Shown one piece after another: positions 1 to 9,109 of a stretch of DNA of 64,000 bases. Below the pieces are notes generated by a model. That model did no database searches, was not told the DNA's origin, and saw only the letters and a list, made by a program, of their open reading frames with translations. The position numbers and the translations under genes were made by a program. The stretch is from NCBI GenBank assembly GCA_038250905.1, contig JBBSBV010000015.1, forward strand, positions 1 to 64,000, read 5' to 3'. Source of the stretch: JAENVU01 sp038250905 (GTDB lineage: Bacteria; Actinomycetota; Acidimicrobiia; IMCC26256; JAENVU01). How positions within the stretch are numbered: position 1 is the stretch's first letter; each line of letters begins with the position of its first letter.

Positions 1-1671
1 ACCACCAACTGCACCGGCACACCCAAGTCGTGCACGCCACTCTGGAGCGGGACCACCGGCGGGGCGGTCACGTCCTCACCGGCGGTCCTGGCCGGACGGG
101 TCTACGTCGGCTCCACCGACGGTCGCCTCCACACGTACGCGCTGACGTCACCGCCCGCACCCACGTCCACCGCGCTCGCGTCGAGTGCCAACCCGTCGGT
201 CAGTGGCGGGTCGGTCACCTTCACCGCGACCGTGACGTCGACGGGTGGGACGCCGACCGGGACGGTGACCTTCCACGACGCCGCGGCCACGCTCGGCAGC
301 GTCGCACTCACCAACGGCCAGGCTGCGATCACCACGAGCACGTTGACCGTCGGCACCCATCCGGTCACCGCCGACTACGGAGCGACCGCCACCTTCGCCG
401 CCAGTACCAGCCCCACGGTCGGCCAGGTCGTCGATCCGCCCGCGGGCACGCTGATCGTCGACCGCAACCACCCGAACTGCACCAACACCGGTACCGGTAC
501 TGCCGCGGCTCCGTTCTGCACGATCAGCGCCGCCGCGCTCCGGGCAACCGCCGGGAAGACCGTGAGCGTCGCCACCGGCACCTACGCGGAGAAGGTCACG
601 GTCTCCACGTCGGGTACCCCGACTGCGCCCGTCACGTTCACCGCGGCACCCGGCGCCGCGGTGACCGTCACCGGCGGGACCAACGGCTTCTCGATCTCGG
701 GTCGGAACTCCGTGACCATCCGCGGGTTCACCGTGACCGGCACGACGGGTGAGGGGATCACGATCGCCACTGCGACCGACATCACGATCGCGGCCAACCA
801 CGTCACCAACTCGGGCCAGCCCGCGAGTGGACTCACCGCGTTCGGGATCAAGGCCACCGGACTCACCCAGTCCCGGATCACCGGGAACATCACCGACCAC
901 AACTCGAACGCCGGGATCTCCCTCGCCGCGAGCTCGAACAACAACACCATCTCGGGGAACACCTCGTTCGCCAACGCCCGGGGGTACGTCCGGGCCGCGG
1001 CGGGCATCGACGTCCGGAACAGCACCGGCAACACCGTCTCCGGCAACGTCACCCACGACAACGAGGACAGTGGGATCAACGCCTGGACCGGATTGAACGA
1101 CGGGAGCAACGCGTTCGTCGACAACCTCTCGTACGCCAACGGTGACCACGGCATCGACGTGCACAACGCGACCGATGCGCGGGTCGTCGCCAACACCGTC
1201 TCCGGCAACACCGACTCGGGGATCGAGATGACCACGTCGACGGGTACGATCCTGGCCAACAACATCTCGGCAGACAACGGGATCAACAGCCCGCGGACGT
1301 CCGGCAACATCCGCGTCGACTCGGCCTCGGCGCCGACCACCACCGTGAACGACGACCTGATCTTCCTCCGCACCGCCGGTGTGATGGTCGACTGGAACGG
1401 CGTTCGGTATGCCTCGCTCACCGCGTTCCGCAGCGGCACCGGCCAGGAGTCGCGCGGCGTCCAGGCCGACCCCCGTTTCGTCGCATCGGCCTCCGCCGAC
1501 TTCCGGCTCGCGGCCGGGTCGCCGGCGATCGACGCCGCCAACAGCGGGGCGGCCGCCCAGCCGGCGACCGACTTCTCCGGTGGTACCCGGGTGGACGACC
1601 CGGCCACGGTGAACACCGGCATCGGCCCGGTCCCCTACGCAGACCGGGGCGCGTTCGAGTTCCGGCCCTGA
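1..1671 (+). CDS. Secreted PQQ/Ig-like/parallel beta-helix protein (5' end outside window)
   Basis: The frame is open from the first base, so the gene starts upstream of the window; 556 C-terminal residues are visible. Residues 31-48 (VYVGSTDGRLHTYAL) look like the last blade of a PQQ/quinoprotein-type beta-propeller. About 56-140 is an Ig-like module of the Big_5 type (NPSVSGGSVTFTATV...). From about 150 to 440 the Asn/Gly-rich repeats (GNTVSGN, NDSGI, GNTSFA) are typical of a NosD-like right-handed parallel beta-helix. An extracellular carbohydrate-binding or lyase-like role is plausible, but no catalytic residues can be assigned. No sorting signal is seen at the C-terminus. Confidence 0.85.
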   Translation, partial: TTNCTGTPKSCTPLWSGTTGGAVTSSPAVLAGRVYVGSTDGRLHTYALTSPPAPTSTALASSANPSVSGGSVTFTATVTSTGGTPTGTVTFHDAAATLGSVALTNGQAAITTSTLTVGTHPVTADYGATATFAASTSPTVGQVVDPPAGTLIVDRNHPNCTNTGTGTAAAPFCTISAAALRATAGKTVSVATGTYAEKVTVSTSGTPTAPVTFTAAPGAAVTVTGGTNGFSISGRNSVTIRGFTVTGTTGEGITIATATDITIAANHVTNSGQPASGLTAFGIKATGLTQSRITGNITDHNSNAGISLAASSNNNTISGNTSFANARGYVRAAAGIDVRNSTGNTVSGNVTHDNEDSGINAWTGLNDGSNAFVDNLSYANGDHGIDVHNATDARVVANTVSGNTDSGIEMTTSTGTILANNISADNGINSPRTSGNIRVDSASAPTTTVNDDLIFLRTAGVMVDWNGVRYASLTAFRSGTGQESRGVQADPRFVASASADFRLAAGSPAIDAANSGAAAQPATDFSGGTRVDDPATVNTGIGPVPYADRGAFEFRP

Positions 1672-2069
1672 TCGGAAATCCGGCGAACCCGGTTTCGAGT
1701 ACTTGGCCGGGGGGTACCAGGACGTGCGACGGAATCGGGGCGGACTCGGGGGAGGACGTATGGCGATGGCCTTGACACGCGGTTCCGATCGCATGTCGCA
1801 CCACCGCACCCGTCCCGCCACCGACCCGAAGCCCCGCACCAAGACGTGGGACTGCTGTTCGTGCGGGACCTCGGTGCCACTGCCGTTGGTCGCGCTGGCG
1901 GTCTTCACCGTGGTGAACGCCCCGGGCCGACCACGCGCGTTCGTGGTCGAGGTCCAGGGCCAGGAAGTTCACCGCTGCACGGTGTGATTGGTTTGCTCGA
2001 TCGGGACACCGGGAAGCAGACCTTGAGGTCGCCCCCTGTCGAAGCCGAGTCGACGCCAAGGAGATGCGC
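1672..2069. other. Non-coding gap of about 400 bp
   Basis: No convincing gene, RNA or repeat was seen. Open frames on both strands here have Arg/Pro/Gly-rich translations without domain character. The only clear signal is the ribosome binding site AAGGAG at 2058-2063 that serves the next gene. Confidence 0.5.
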
Positions 2070-2576
2070 ATGTTCACAAGACGTCGAGACACGAGACTGC
2101 GTCGAAACGAGATCGTACGCGAGCCGATCATGACGCGTACGTGGAGCCCGGCCCAGGTCGTGGCCATCGTCGCCGGGATCGGGTTCATGGCCCTCGGGGT
2201 TGGCGCGCTCGCCCAGACGGGTTTCACCATCGACCACGTCATGCGCCCGACCCAGGACGTTGCCGGCTTCCGGCACACGCCGTTGCTGGGTGTGGCCGAG
2301 GTCGGCTTCGGCGCGCTCCTGTTGCTCACGGGCGGCGTCGCCGGCGGACTGCGTTCGTTGATGGCCGTCCTCGGTGTGGGCGCAGCCGCGCTCGGCGGGT
2401 TGCTCGTCACCGACGTCGCGCCGAATCGCCTCCACTCCTGGCTCGGCGTCGGCCACCGCTACGGCTGGATGGTGATCATCGTCGGCGGTGTCGTCTTCGT
2501 CGCCGCGCTCGTCGCCCCGAACTTCAGGCACACCACATCCGCCAACCACATCCGCCGTCACCGCGTCGTCATCTGA
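2070..2576 (+). CDS. Small four-helix membrane protein
   Basis: The product is 168 aa. The start ATG at 2070 is preferred over 2064 because AAGGAG (2058-2063) lies 6 nt upstream of it; an internal ATG at 2130 would also leave all membrane segments intact. Four hydrophobic helices are visible, roughly at residues 28-48, 72-92, 93-112 and 130-150, with a cytoplasmic Arg/His tail. It resembles small actinobacterial DUF4383-like membrane proteins in layout, but I do not recognise a specific family. It converges with the zinc-ribbon gene downstream. Confidence 0.7.
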   Translation: MFTRRRDTRLRRNEIVREPIMTRTWSPAQVVAIVAGIGFMALGVGALAQTGFTIDHVMRPTQDVAGFRHTPLLGVAEVGFGALLLLTGGVAGGLRSLMAVLGVGAAALGGLLVTDVAPNRLHSWLGVGHRYGWMVIIVGGVVFVAALVAPNFRHTTSANHIRRHRVVI

Positions 2577-2626
2577 GGCGGCGACCGGAGCGTGGTCGTG
2601 GCCGTCGGGCCGAGCCGCGAGACGGC

Positions 2627-3016
2627 TCAACCGTCGAGTCGCTGGAGCAGCGCCACGAACTCCGGACTCGCGTCCGGGCCGTAGGCCGAGACCACGATGC
2701 CCTTGACACCACAGGCCGGGCACTCGACCCCGAGGACGATCGCCTCGTCGCCGGGATCGGTGTCACCCTCGAACCGAAACGTGTGGCGCACCACGATGCG
2801 GATCGGATCGTGGTTGGTCGCGCAGGCCGGGCACTGCACCGCACCGTCCTCGAAAGAAAAGTCGCTGCGGTAGCCCAGGCTCTCGAGTTGGCTGATCGCG
2901 TCGGTCAGGGTCTCGGCGGCATCCACCTCCGCACGATAGATCCGCCGATGCGCCAAGGCTTCGCAGTGCAGGCGCCCCCCGACGGCATAGGTCGAACGCA
3001 CCGAATCCGGTGGCAT
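2627..3016 (-). CDS. Zinc-ribbon protein with two CPAC motifs
   Basis: A protein of about 129 aa from an ATG at 3016; the frame is open up to 3157 and the start is uncertain because no strong ribosome binding site is visible. The conserved-looking core begins near VDAAETLTDAISQLESLGY and carries two CPAC motifs about 40 residues apart, which would bind one zinc ion. This resembles a small actinobacterial family of unknown function. It is divergent from the VOC gene at 3204. Confidence 0.6.
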   Translation of the reverse strand: MPPDSVRSTYAVGGRLHCEALAHRRIYRAEVDAAETLTDAISQLESLGYRSDFSFEDGAVQCPACATNHDPIRIVVRHTFRFEGDTDPGDEAIVLGVECPACGVKGIVVSAYGPDASPEFVALLQRLDG

Positions 3017-3203
3017 TCCCCGTTGCCACTCAAGTCCGATGCGAGGATGACGAACGAAAACTACGAGTCGGCCGCAGCCAATGGAGCCTGTGGAGATTCG
3101 AGACACCGGGCCCGCGTCGGAGTCATCCGGCGCGGGCCTCGTCATGTCCTGATGCACTTTCGTAGGCTCGATTCATCACAAACGAGTGCGCGAAGGAGAC
3201 CGG

Positions 3204-3680
3204 ATGCTGACCGCAGGCTTCAATCACGTCGCCATCATCACCAAGGACGCCGACCGGCTGTTCGACTTCTACGCATCGGTCTTCGACGCCGAGAAGTCGG
3301 TTGAGATGATCGACGGCCCGCCCGACCGTCAGTTTCGACTCATGATCATCGACGTCGGCGAATACGCCGAACTCAACGTGTTCGAGATGCGCGACAACCC
3401 CGAGGCCGACCGGCAGACGCCGATGTTCGGCCGGGGTCGGATCGACCATCTCGCGCTCCTCGCGGAGTCGATCGAGGCGTTCGAGGAGATCCGCCGCCGG
3501 CTGATGGAACATGGCGCGGCCGACGACTTCGTCACCGACTTCGGCAAGGGCTTCAGCATCTTCTTCCGGGATCCCGACGGCCTCGAGTGCGAAGTCTGCG
3601 TCGCGAACCCCGATTGGGTCCCGGGCACCGTCAACCCTCCCGGCACTCCGGCCACACGGTTCATGAACGCCAACGGATAA
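3204..3680 (+). CDS. VOC family protein (glyoxalase/dioxygenase fold)
   Basis: The product is 158 aa. GAAGGAG at 3192-3198 fixes the ATG at 3204 rather than the upstream GTG at 3186. The start FNHVAIITKDADRLFDFYASVF and the end (FFRDPDGLECEVCVANPDW) are the two beta-alpha-beta-beta-beta halves of a vicinal-oxygen-chelate domain. Candidate metal ligands are the early His (NHVAI), the central DHLAL His and the late Glu (ECEV). The substrate cannot be told from the sequence. Confidence 0.85.
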   Translation: MLTAGFNHVAIITKDADRLFDFYASVFDAEKSVEMIDGPPDRQFRLMIIDVGEYAELNVFEMRDNPEADRQTPMFGRGRIDHLALLAESIEAFEEIRRRLMEHGAADDFVTDFGKGFSIFFRDPDGLECEVCVANPDWVPGTVNPPGTPATRFMNANG

Positions 3681-3727
3681 CCGCGAGCTGATCCCCTGGG
3701 TTTCGCCCGCGCCGAACCGCCGGCCGA

Positions 3728-3943
3728 TCAGCCGAACGGCGAGAACGGGTCTCGCGTCAGGACCAGGGGCGCGGGTGCGGTCGTCGTCGTGGTGGTGGGT
3801 GACGGCGAGGTGGTCGTGGACGTCGTCGTCGGGGCGGTCGACGGAGATGTCGGGGCCGAGGTCGCGCCGCTCCCCCCGCTGGAACACGCACCCAACCCGA
3901 GGCCGGCGAGCAGCACCACGCCGACGATCGCCCCTCTGCTCAT
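3728..3943 (-). CDS. Small Thr/Ser-rich lipoprotein
   Basis: The product is 71 aa. It has a short charged N-terminus, a hydrophobic stretch and the lipobox LGAC with the acylated Cys at residue 20. The mature part is almost entirely Ser/Thr/Pro, ending in LVLTRDPFSPFG. It is probably a tethered cell-surface peptide of unknown function. Its promoter region is shared with the divergent NERD gene at 4043. Confidence 0.6.
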   Translation of the reverse strand: MSRGAIVGVVLLAGLGLGACSSGGSGATSAPTSPSTAPTTTSTTTSPSPTTTTTTAPAPLVLTRDPFSPFG

Positions 3944-4042
3944 CCCGCCAGGCTATTCACCCGCGGGGCCGCTCCGAACCCCACGCCACGGCGCCGACGA
4001 CCTCCGCTCATGTCCGGCCCCCGTTCTGTCGATCCATCGGGC

Positions 4043-4810
4043 ATGGCAGAGAGTCGGTATCGCAATGTCCGCAACGTCGAGCCGTGTTGCAGCTGCGGGG
4101 AGCAGATTCCGCCTGGCGCGCAGGCATGGTGGGACGCGGCGTCCCGGCAGTTCGAATGCGGCGCGTGCCGACCCCACGTCTCGCACGCGGGGGCGTCCGC
4201 ACAGCGGATAGGCGAGCGCCGGTTCGCGAACCGTGGACGGGACACGCGTGACAAGCACCGGATCGTCGGCGGCCTGCTCATGGCCACACGGGAACGTCCG
4301 CAGCACGAACAGTCGTGGTTCACCGGCGCCGACGGCGAGCGCCGGATGGCGAAGATGCTCGACGGACTCGCGGCGCGCAATGTGGTGGCGGTGCACGACC
4401 GCTCGGTGCACGGCAGTCGGGCCAACATCGACCACATCGCAGTGGCGCGCGGCGGTGTCTACGTGATCGACACGAAGTCGTACCGCGGCAAGTTGGTCGA
4501 ACGTCGTACCCCGTTCCTCGGCCGGCCGGAACTCTGGGCCGGCGGTCGCAACCAGACCCGGCTCGTTGCCGGGATGGCCAAGCAGGTGAGCACCGTGCGC
4601 GACGCCGTCGGCTTCGGCGTCCCGGTGAAGCCCATCGTCTGTTTCATCGACGCGAAGTGGCCCCGGTTCGGGAGGTCCTTCGACATCGAAGGCGTCGGCG
4701 TGTGCGGTCCCGAGGTGCTCCGGCGCGCCCTTACCCGCAGCGGTCCGTTGTCCGCCGAGGCCATCGGGGAGTCGTACCGAGCGATCCTGCGCACCACCCG
4801 TCCCGCCTGA
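4043..4810 (+). CDS. NERD (nuclease-related) domain protein with N-terminal zinc ribbon
   Basis: About 255 aa from ATG 4043; an in-frame ATG at 4010 is also possible and neither has a clear ribosome binding site. The N-terminus has four cysteines (CCSCGEQ and CGAC), a likely zinc ribbon. From about residue 90 the NERD signature is visible: conserved Gly-Glu helix (DGERRMAKML), NIDHIAV, GVYVIDTK and KLVE, which matches the Mrr/Holliday-resolvase-like nuclease core with Asp and the E/D-x-K dyad (here DTK). The stop codon runs into a GACC tandem repeat. A second, membrane-bound NERD protein lies at 62036. Confidence 0.75.
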   Translation: MAESRYRNVRNVEPCCSCGEQIPPGAQAWWDAASRQFECGACRPHVSHAGASAQRIGERRFANRGRDTRDKHRIVGGLLMATRERPQHEQSWFTGADGERRMAKMLDGLAARNVVAVHDRSVHGSRANIDHIAVARGGVYVIDTKSYRGKLVERRTPFLGRPELWAGGRNQTRLVAGMAKQVSTVRDAVGFGVPVKPIVCFIDAKWPRFGRSFDIEGVGVCGPEVLRRALTRSGPLSAEAIGESYRAILRTTRPA

Positions 4811-4832
4811 CCGACCGACCGACCGACCGACC
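4809..4832. repeat. Tetranucleotide microsatellite (GACC)x6
   Basis: Six perfect GACC units follow directly on the TGA stop of the NERD gene (4808-4810); the first unit overlaps the stop. Slippage would not alter the protein, because the stop is the first element, but could alter the 44-bp spacer to the next gene. Confidence 0.9.
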
Positions 4833-4876
4833 GCGATTCTGAGCTCCCGGAGGCGGCGCGCATAGCGTGCGCCGCC

Positions 4877-6085
4877 ATGGATCGGGCAGACGTTCTCGTC
4901 GTCGGAGCGGGGATCGTCGGCCTCGCGACCGCCCGTGCCATCGTGCGCGCGCATCCGGATCGCACCGTGACCGTCGTCGAGAAGGAGACCGCGGTCGGCC
5001 AGCACCAGAGCGGTCGCAACTCGGGCGTGATCCATGCCGGCGTCTACTACGCGCCGGGTTCGGACAAGGCCCGGTTGTGTACCGCGGGCCGCTTGTCGAT
5101 GGTCGGATACTGCAAGGAACACGGCATCGATCACGCGGTCACCGGCAAGGTCGTCGTGGCCCTCGATGCCGACGAAGCGACCCAGCTCGCCGAACTCGAA
5201 CGGCGCTGCACCGCCAACGGGGTCCGGGCCGAGGTCATCGGCCCCGAGCGGCTCGCCGAACTCGAACCGCACGTCGCCGGCGTCGCCGCGCTCCACGTGC
5301 TCGACACCGGCATCGTCGACTACGGCGAGGTCTGTCGCACCCTCGCGCGCGAGCTCGGCACCGCGGGCGCATCCCTTCGGCTCGGGGCCGGGGTCGTCAG
5401 CGGCCACGAGAGCCCTACCGGCATCGTGGTCGAGACGACGACCGGTCCGATCGAAGCCCAGCGCGTCGTGACGTGCGCGGGACTGCATGCCGACACCGTC
5501 GCCGAGGCGATCAGCGGGCCCGACGGCGCAGGCGGCCTGCGCGTCATGGCCTTCCGGGGTGAGTACCAGGAGTTGATCCCGTCACGCGAGTACCTCGTGC
5601 GCGGCCTCGTGTATCCCGTCCCCGATCCGCAGTTCCCCTTCCTCGGCGTCCACCTCACGCGGGGCATCAACGGTCGCGTGCACCTGGGACCGAACGCGGT
5701 CCTGGCGTTCGCGCGGGAGGGCTACCGGTGGCGCAACGTCAGCGGCCGGCATCTCCGCCAGACATTCGGTTCGGCCGGGTTCCGGAAGTTCGCGCGGGAG
5801 AACTGGCGGTTCGGCATCGACGAGATGGCGCGCTCGCTGAGTACCCGCCGGTTCCTCACCGCCGCCAAACGGCTCCTCCCCGAGATCACCCAGGACGACT
5901 ACGTCAGCGCGCCGGCGGGGGTGCGCGCCCAGGCGATCGGTCCGAGCGGTGCGCTCGTCGACGACTTCGCCTTCCACGCCGTCGGGCGGGCGCTCCACGT
6001 GCTCAATGCGCCGTCGCCGGCGGCCACTGCTTCGCTCGAGATCGGCAAGACGATCGTCGAGCGGCTCGCGCTGGACGATGCCTGA
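4877..6085 (+). CDS. lhgO: L-2-hydroxyglutarate oxidase
   Basis: The product is 402 aa, the usual length. An FAD-binding GxGxxG (VVGAGIVGLATARAI) is at the N-terminus, followed by the family signature GQHQSGRNSGVIHAGVYY and the substrate-domain run YVSAPAGVRAQAIG near the C-terminus. It would oxidise L-2-hydroxyglutarate to 2-oxoglutarate with electrons to the quinone pool or oxygen, a metabolite-repair role. The gene faces, 3 bp apart, an LDH/MDH-like dehydrogenase gene, the enzyme class known to make L-2-hydroxyglutarate by promiscuous reduction. The functional link is inference. Confidence 0.9.
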   Translation: MDRADVLVVGAGIVGLATARAIVRAHPDRTVTVVEKETAVGQHQSGRNSGVIHAGVYYAPGSDKARLCTAGRLSMVGYCKEHGIDHAVTGKVVVALDADEATQLAELERRCTANGVRAEVIGPERLAELEPHVAGVAALHVLDTGIVDYGEVCRTLARELGTAGASLRLGAGVVSGHESPTGIVVETTTGPIEAQRVVTCAGLHADTVAEAISGPDGAGGLRVMAFRGEYQELIPSREYLVRGLVYPVPDPQFPFLGVHLTRGINGRVHLGPNAVLAFAREGYRWRNVSGRHLRQTFGSAGFRKFARENWRFGIDEMARSLSTRRFLTAAKRLLPEITQDDYVSAPAGVRAQAIGPSGALVDDFAFHAVGRALHVLNAPSPAATASLEIGKTIVERLALDDA

Positions 6086-6088
6086 CCG

Positions 6089-7015
6089 CTAGATCGGCAG
6101 CACCTGGTTGGCGGTCGACAACACGTCGAGCGAACGTTCCCAACACGCGCGTTCCGAGTCGGTCATCTGCGGCCAGAGCGGCGCGCTCGGACCGTCGGGG
6201 CCGAGCACGCACGGCAGGCTGGCCGACACCTGGTCGCCCACCCGCGTCGACACCGGGATGAGCGCACCCATCTCGTGGTACAGCGCGTGGACGAGTCCAC
6301 TCACCGTGAGTCCGATCCCCTGAACCGCCGACCCCTTGAGGTCGCGCACTTCGTAGGCGGCGTCGCGCACGTCGCGTTCGATCGCCGCGAGCCGTTCGGC
6401 GTCGAGGGTGATGCCACGCTGCGCGGCAAACTCGACGAGCGGCAAGGTTCCCACCACCGCCGAGTCGAGGAGAAATACGCACGAGTCGCCGTGTTCGCCG
6501 ATGACCCAGGCGTGGACACTACGCGGGTGCACGCCGCACTCGCGGGCGATCCGGTCGGTGAGCCGCAGGGTTTCGAGCGCGGTCCCGGTGCCCATCACCG
6601 CGACCGGTCGGTCGTGCCACCGGCGTGTGAGGTACTCCGTCATCACGTCGAGCGGGTTGGTGACGACCAGCGCGATGCCCGGCATTTCGCCGGCTTCGAT
6701 GTAGCCCGCGATCGAGTCCACGACGCCGAGGTTCTGGTGGAGGGTGTCGAGTCGACTCTCCCCCGCGAGGGTGTGGTGGCCCGCCGTGATGACGAGCAGG
6801 TCCTCGCGTTCGATCTCGTCGAGGCCGCGGCCCCGCACCTCGATGTGTGACAGCAACGGTCGCCCGTGCATGAAATCGAGTGCGAGCCCCTGCGCGGTGT
6901 CCCGGTCGCGGTTGTAGACGGTGACCCGACTCGCGAGGCCTCGCATGATGACCGCCGACGCCGTCGCCACCCCGACCCCACCGGTGCCGATGATGCCCAC
7001 CGAGAGCCCCGCCAT
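6089..7015 (-). CDS. L-lactate/malate dehydrogenase family 2-hydroxyacid dehydrogenase
   Basis: The product is 308 aa. The Rossmann glycine loop (GIIGTGGVGVATA), the catalytic loop Arg (ESRLDTLHQN), the NPLDVMT segment and the catalytic His in VIGEHGDS are all present, so it should be an active NAD-dependent enzyme. At the loop position that is Gln in LDH and Arg in MDH it has GHHTLAGESR, so neither canonical substrate is indicated. It converges on lhgO with only 3 bp between stops. Confidence 0.85.
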   Translation of the reverse strand: MAGLSVGIIGTGGVGVATASAVIMRGLASRVTVYNRDRDTAQGLALDFMHGRPLLSHIEVRGRGLDEIEREDLLVITAGHHTLAGESRLDTLHQNLGVVDSIAGYIEAGEMPGIALVVTNPLDVMTEYLTRRWHDRPVAVMGTGTALETLRLTDRIARECGVHPRSVHAWVIGEHGDSCVFLLDSAVVGTLPLVEFAAQRGITLDAERLAAIERDVRDAAYEVRDLKGSAVQGIGLTVSGLVHALYHEMGALIPVSTRVGDQVSASLPCVLGPDGPSAPLWPQMTDSERACWERSLDVLSTANQVLPI

Positions 7016-7149
7016 CCGTCGTCTCCACTCCTCGTCGCCGTTCCGGACCGGCGCACCTTATGACGCGCGCCGCCGGCTGCGGCTGCGGCCGCGGTCGCGG
7101 CTCGGCGAGGTGACCCGCCTCAGTGACATCGGGCGCCACACTGGTGGTC

Positions 7150-7824
7150 ATGACGTTCGTGGGGATCGACGGGTGCGCGAAGGGATGGATCGCCGTAGTG
7201 CGCACCGAGACCGGTGCAACCCGGGCGCACTACCTCGCAACGGTCGCGGCGGTGACCGACGTGATCGCGGCGCCGATCGCGATCGCGATCGACATCCCGA
7301 TCGGACTGCCCGTGGATGGGTGGCGCAAGGCCGACATGCTCGGGCGAGCAATGCTCGGTCCGCGCCGCCACTCCCTGTTCCTCACCCACCCGCACGCGGT
7401 CCTGGCCGCCGAGACCCACGCGGTCTCTACGGCACTCGCGGCCGAACGCATGGATGCCGGGATCAGTCAGCAGTCCTACGCGCTCCGGTCGAAGATCTTC
7501 GAGGTCGCGGCCTGGTTACCGAACGCACCCGGCCCCGCGTGGGAGGCGCATCCGGAACTCTCCTTCTCGGAACTCTTGGACCATCCCGCGCTCCACTCCA
7601 AGAAGACCTGGGGCGGTATGACCGAACGGCGCGCCGCGCTCGAACGCGCCGGCATCGTCGTCGACGACGTCTCAGCCGAGGCGGCCCGTCACGCGGCGGT
7701 GGACGACATGCTCGACGCCGCGGTCCTCAGCTGGACCGCGCAGCGGATCCACGAGCAGACCGCGTACTCGATCCCGTCGCCACCGGAGCAGATCGACGGG
7801 CGGCCGATCGCAATCTGGGTGTGA
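7150..7824 (+). CDS. DUF429 family protein (RNase H-like fold)
   Basis: The product is 224 aa from the ATG at 7150; an upstream GTG at 7123 only adds non-conserved residues. The sequence has FVGIDGCAKGWIAV, AIDIPIGLP, and WEAHPELSF, the hallmarks of DUF429, a predicted nuclease family of RNase H fold. The carboxylates in GIDG, IDIP and EAHPE are the likely metal ligands. The biological role is unknown. It converges with the flavoprotein gene downstream. Confidence 0.85.
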   Translation: MTFVGIDGCAKGWIAVVRTETGATRAHYLATVAAVTDVIAAPIAIAIDIPIGLPVDGWRKADMLGRAMLGPRRHSLFLTHPHAVLAAETHAVSTALAAERMDAGISQQSYALRSKIFEVAAWLPNAPGPAWEAHPELSFSELLDHPALHSKKTWGGMTERRAALERAGIVVDDVSAEAARHAAVDDMLDAAVLSWTAQRIHEQTAYSIPSPPEQIDGRPIAIWV

Positions 7825-7830
7825 CGGACC

Positions 7831-8772
7831 TCAGCCGCGCGGGTACGCGGCGGCGAGGGTGGCGAGGCGATCGAGGCAGTCGCGCGCGCACTCGTCGATG
7901 ATCTCGGCGACCGGCCGGACCTCGTCGATCCGGCCGGCCACCTGACCACACAGTGCGAGCGCGGCCTCCATGTCGCCGCCGAAGTAGAGGTCGTGATGGT
8001 TCATCATCTCCGCCATCGCGTTGTGTTCGGTGTCGAACTCGATGCGGGTGGTCCGCTCCGTGCGGAGGGCGCGCAGCGCGGGGCTGGTGTGCCGGTTCAG
8101 GAAGACGGTGTCCGTCTCCGCGGCATCGACGATGGCCTGCTTCCAATGGTCGTGGATGGGCGACTCGGCAGCCGAGACCATACGGGTCCCCAACTGGATT
8201 CCCTCGGCGCCGAGGGCCAGCGCGGCGGCCATGGTGGGTCCGTCGAGGAATCCGCCGGCGGCGATCACCGGCAGGTCGATCCGCGAGACCACGAGCGGCA
8301 GGAGCACCATCGACGCGACCGGCCGCGGGTTCTTGAAGCCGCCGCCCTCGCCCCCTTCGACGATCAACCCGTCGACCCCCGCGTCGGCCGCCTTCTGCGC
8401 GGCCCGCAAGGTGGGCACCACGTGGAACACGGTGAGCCCGGCATCCTTGAGCGCAGCGGTGTACTTGGTGGGGCTACCCGCGGAGGTGGTGACGAACCGG
8501 ACTCCCTGACCGGCGACGAAGTCGACGATGTCGGGATCGCGTACGAAGGCCTGGGCGATGTTCACGCCGAACGGTTTGTCGGTGAGGTCGCGCATCTTGC
8601 GGATCTCGTCGCGGATGACGTCGAGTTCGCCGGACGACGTCTCGATGATCCCCATCGCGCCGGCATTCGACACCGCCGACGCGAGTTGGGCCCGCGCGAT
8701 CCATCCCATCGGGGCTTGCACGATCGGGATGTCGACGCCGAGCATTTCGGTGATGCGATTCGAGAACACCAC
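7831..8772 (-). CDS. Nitronate monooxygenase-like FMN protein
   Basis: About 313 aa from a GTG at 8772 (or 8769) preceded by GGAAGGGG; the frame is open to 8817. N-terminal IPIVQAPMGWIA, GVNIAQ, GLIVEGGEGGG, LPVIAAGGF and GAEGIQLGTRMV are the FMN-binding TIM-barrel motifs of the 2-nitropropane dioxygenase/FabK superfamily. The usual catalytic His of the EAGGH motif is replaced (EGGEGGGFKN), so nitronate oxidation is doubtful; it may be an enoyl-reductase-like or other flavoenzyme. Confidence 0.85.
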   Translation of the reverse strand: MVFSNRITEMLGVDIPIVQAPMGWIARAQLASAVSNAGAMGIIETSSGELDVIRDEIRKMRDLTDKPFGVNIAQAFVRDPDIVDFVAGQGVRFVTTSAGSPTKYTAALKDAGLTVFHVVPTLRAAQKAADAGVDGLIVEGGEGGGFKNPRPVASMVLLPLVVSRIDLPVIAAGGFLDGPTMAAALALGAEGIQLGTRMVSAAESPIHDHWKQAIVDAAETDTVFLNRHTSPALRALRTERTTRIEFDTEHNAMAEMMNHHDLYFGGDMEAALALCGQVAGRIDEVRPVAEIIDECARDCLDRLATLAAAYPRG

Positions 8773-8844
8773 AGCCCCTTCCGGTCGGGCCGTGATCGTC
8801 GCACCCGGCCGACGCACTCCGCCAACGACCCCGCGGGCCGATCG

Positions 8845-8979
8845 CTAGATGTCGAGGAGGAGCGTCAGGACCAACGCCAGCGTGATCACGATCGCACACC
8901 AGCCCAGCGGACCGAGCCGACCCGGAGCCGACGCCGAGCCATCGGATCGGTCGTTACCATCAGTTCCACGGCGGGTCAC
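8845..8979 (-). CDS. Small single-pass membrane protein (44 aa)
   Basis: A GTG at 8979 is preceded by AAGGAG with 5-nt spacing, which is better than the upstream ATG at 9036 that has no ribosome binding site. The product has a polar Arg/Asp/Ser N-terminus and a C-terminal helix (LGWCAIVITLALVLTLLL). It lies upstream of the nitronate-monooxygenase-like gene on the same strand. Function unknown. Confidence 0.6.
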   Translation of the reverse strand: MTRRGTDGNDRSDGSASAPGRLGPLGWCAIVITLALVLTLLLDI

Positions 8980-9109
8980 GAATACTCCTTCGTCAGTTTC
9001 GACACTCGACTGAACGAGGTTCCCACCCGGCTGCATGCAAGAACCAGCACCGCAGACCGCGAATCACTGCCTGTGACCTGGCCGCCGACCACGCTTCACC
9101 GGGGGGTGG

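Noticed and set aside
148..1908. 586-codon minus-strand open frame
   Set aside because: Arg/Gly/Val-rich antisense of the beta-helix gene; long antisense frames are expected in GC-rich DNA.
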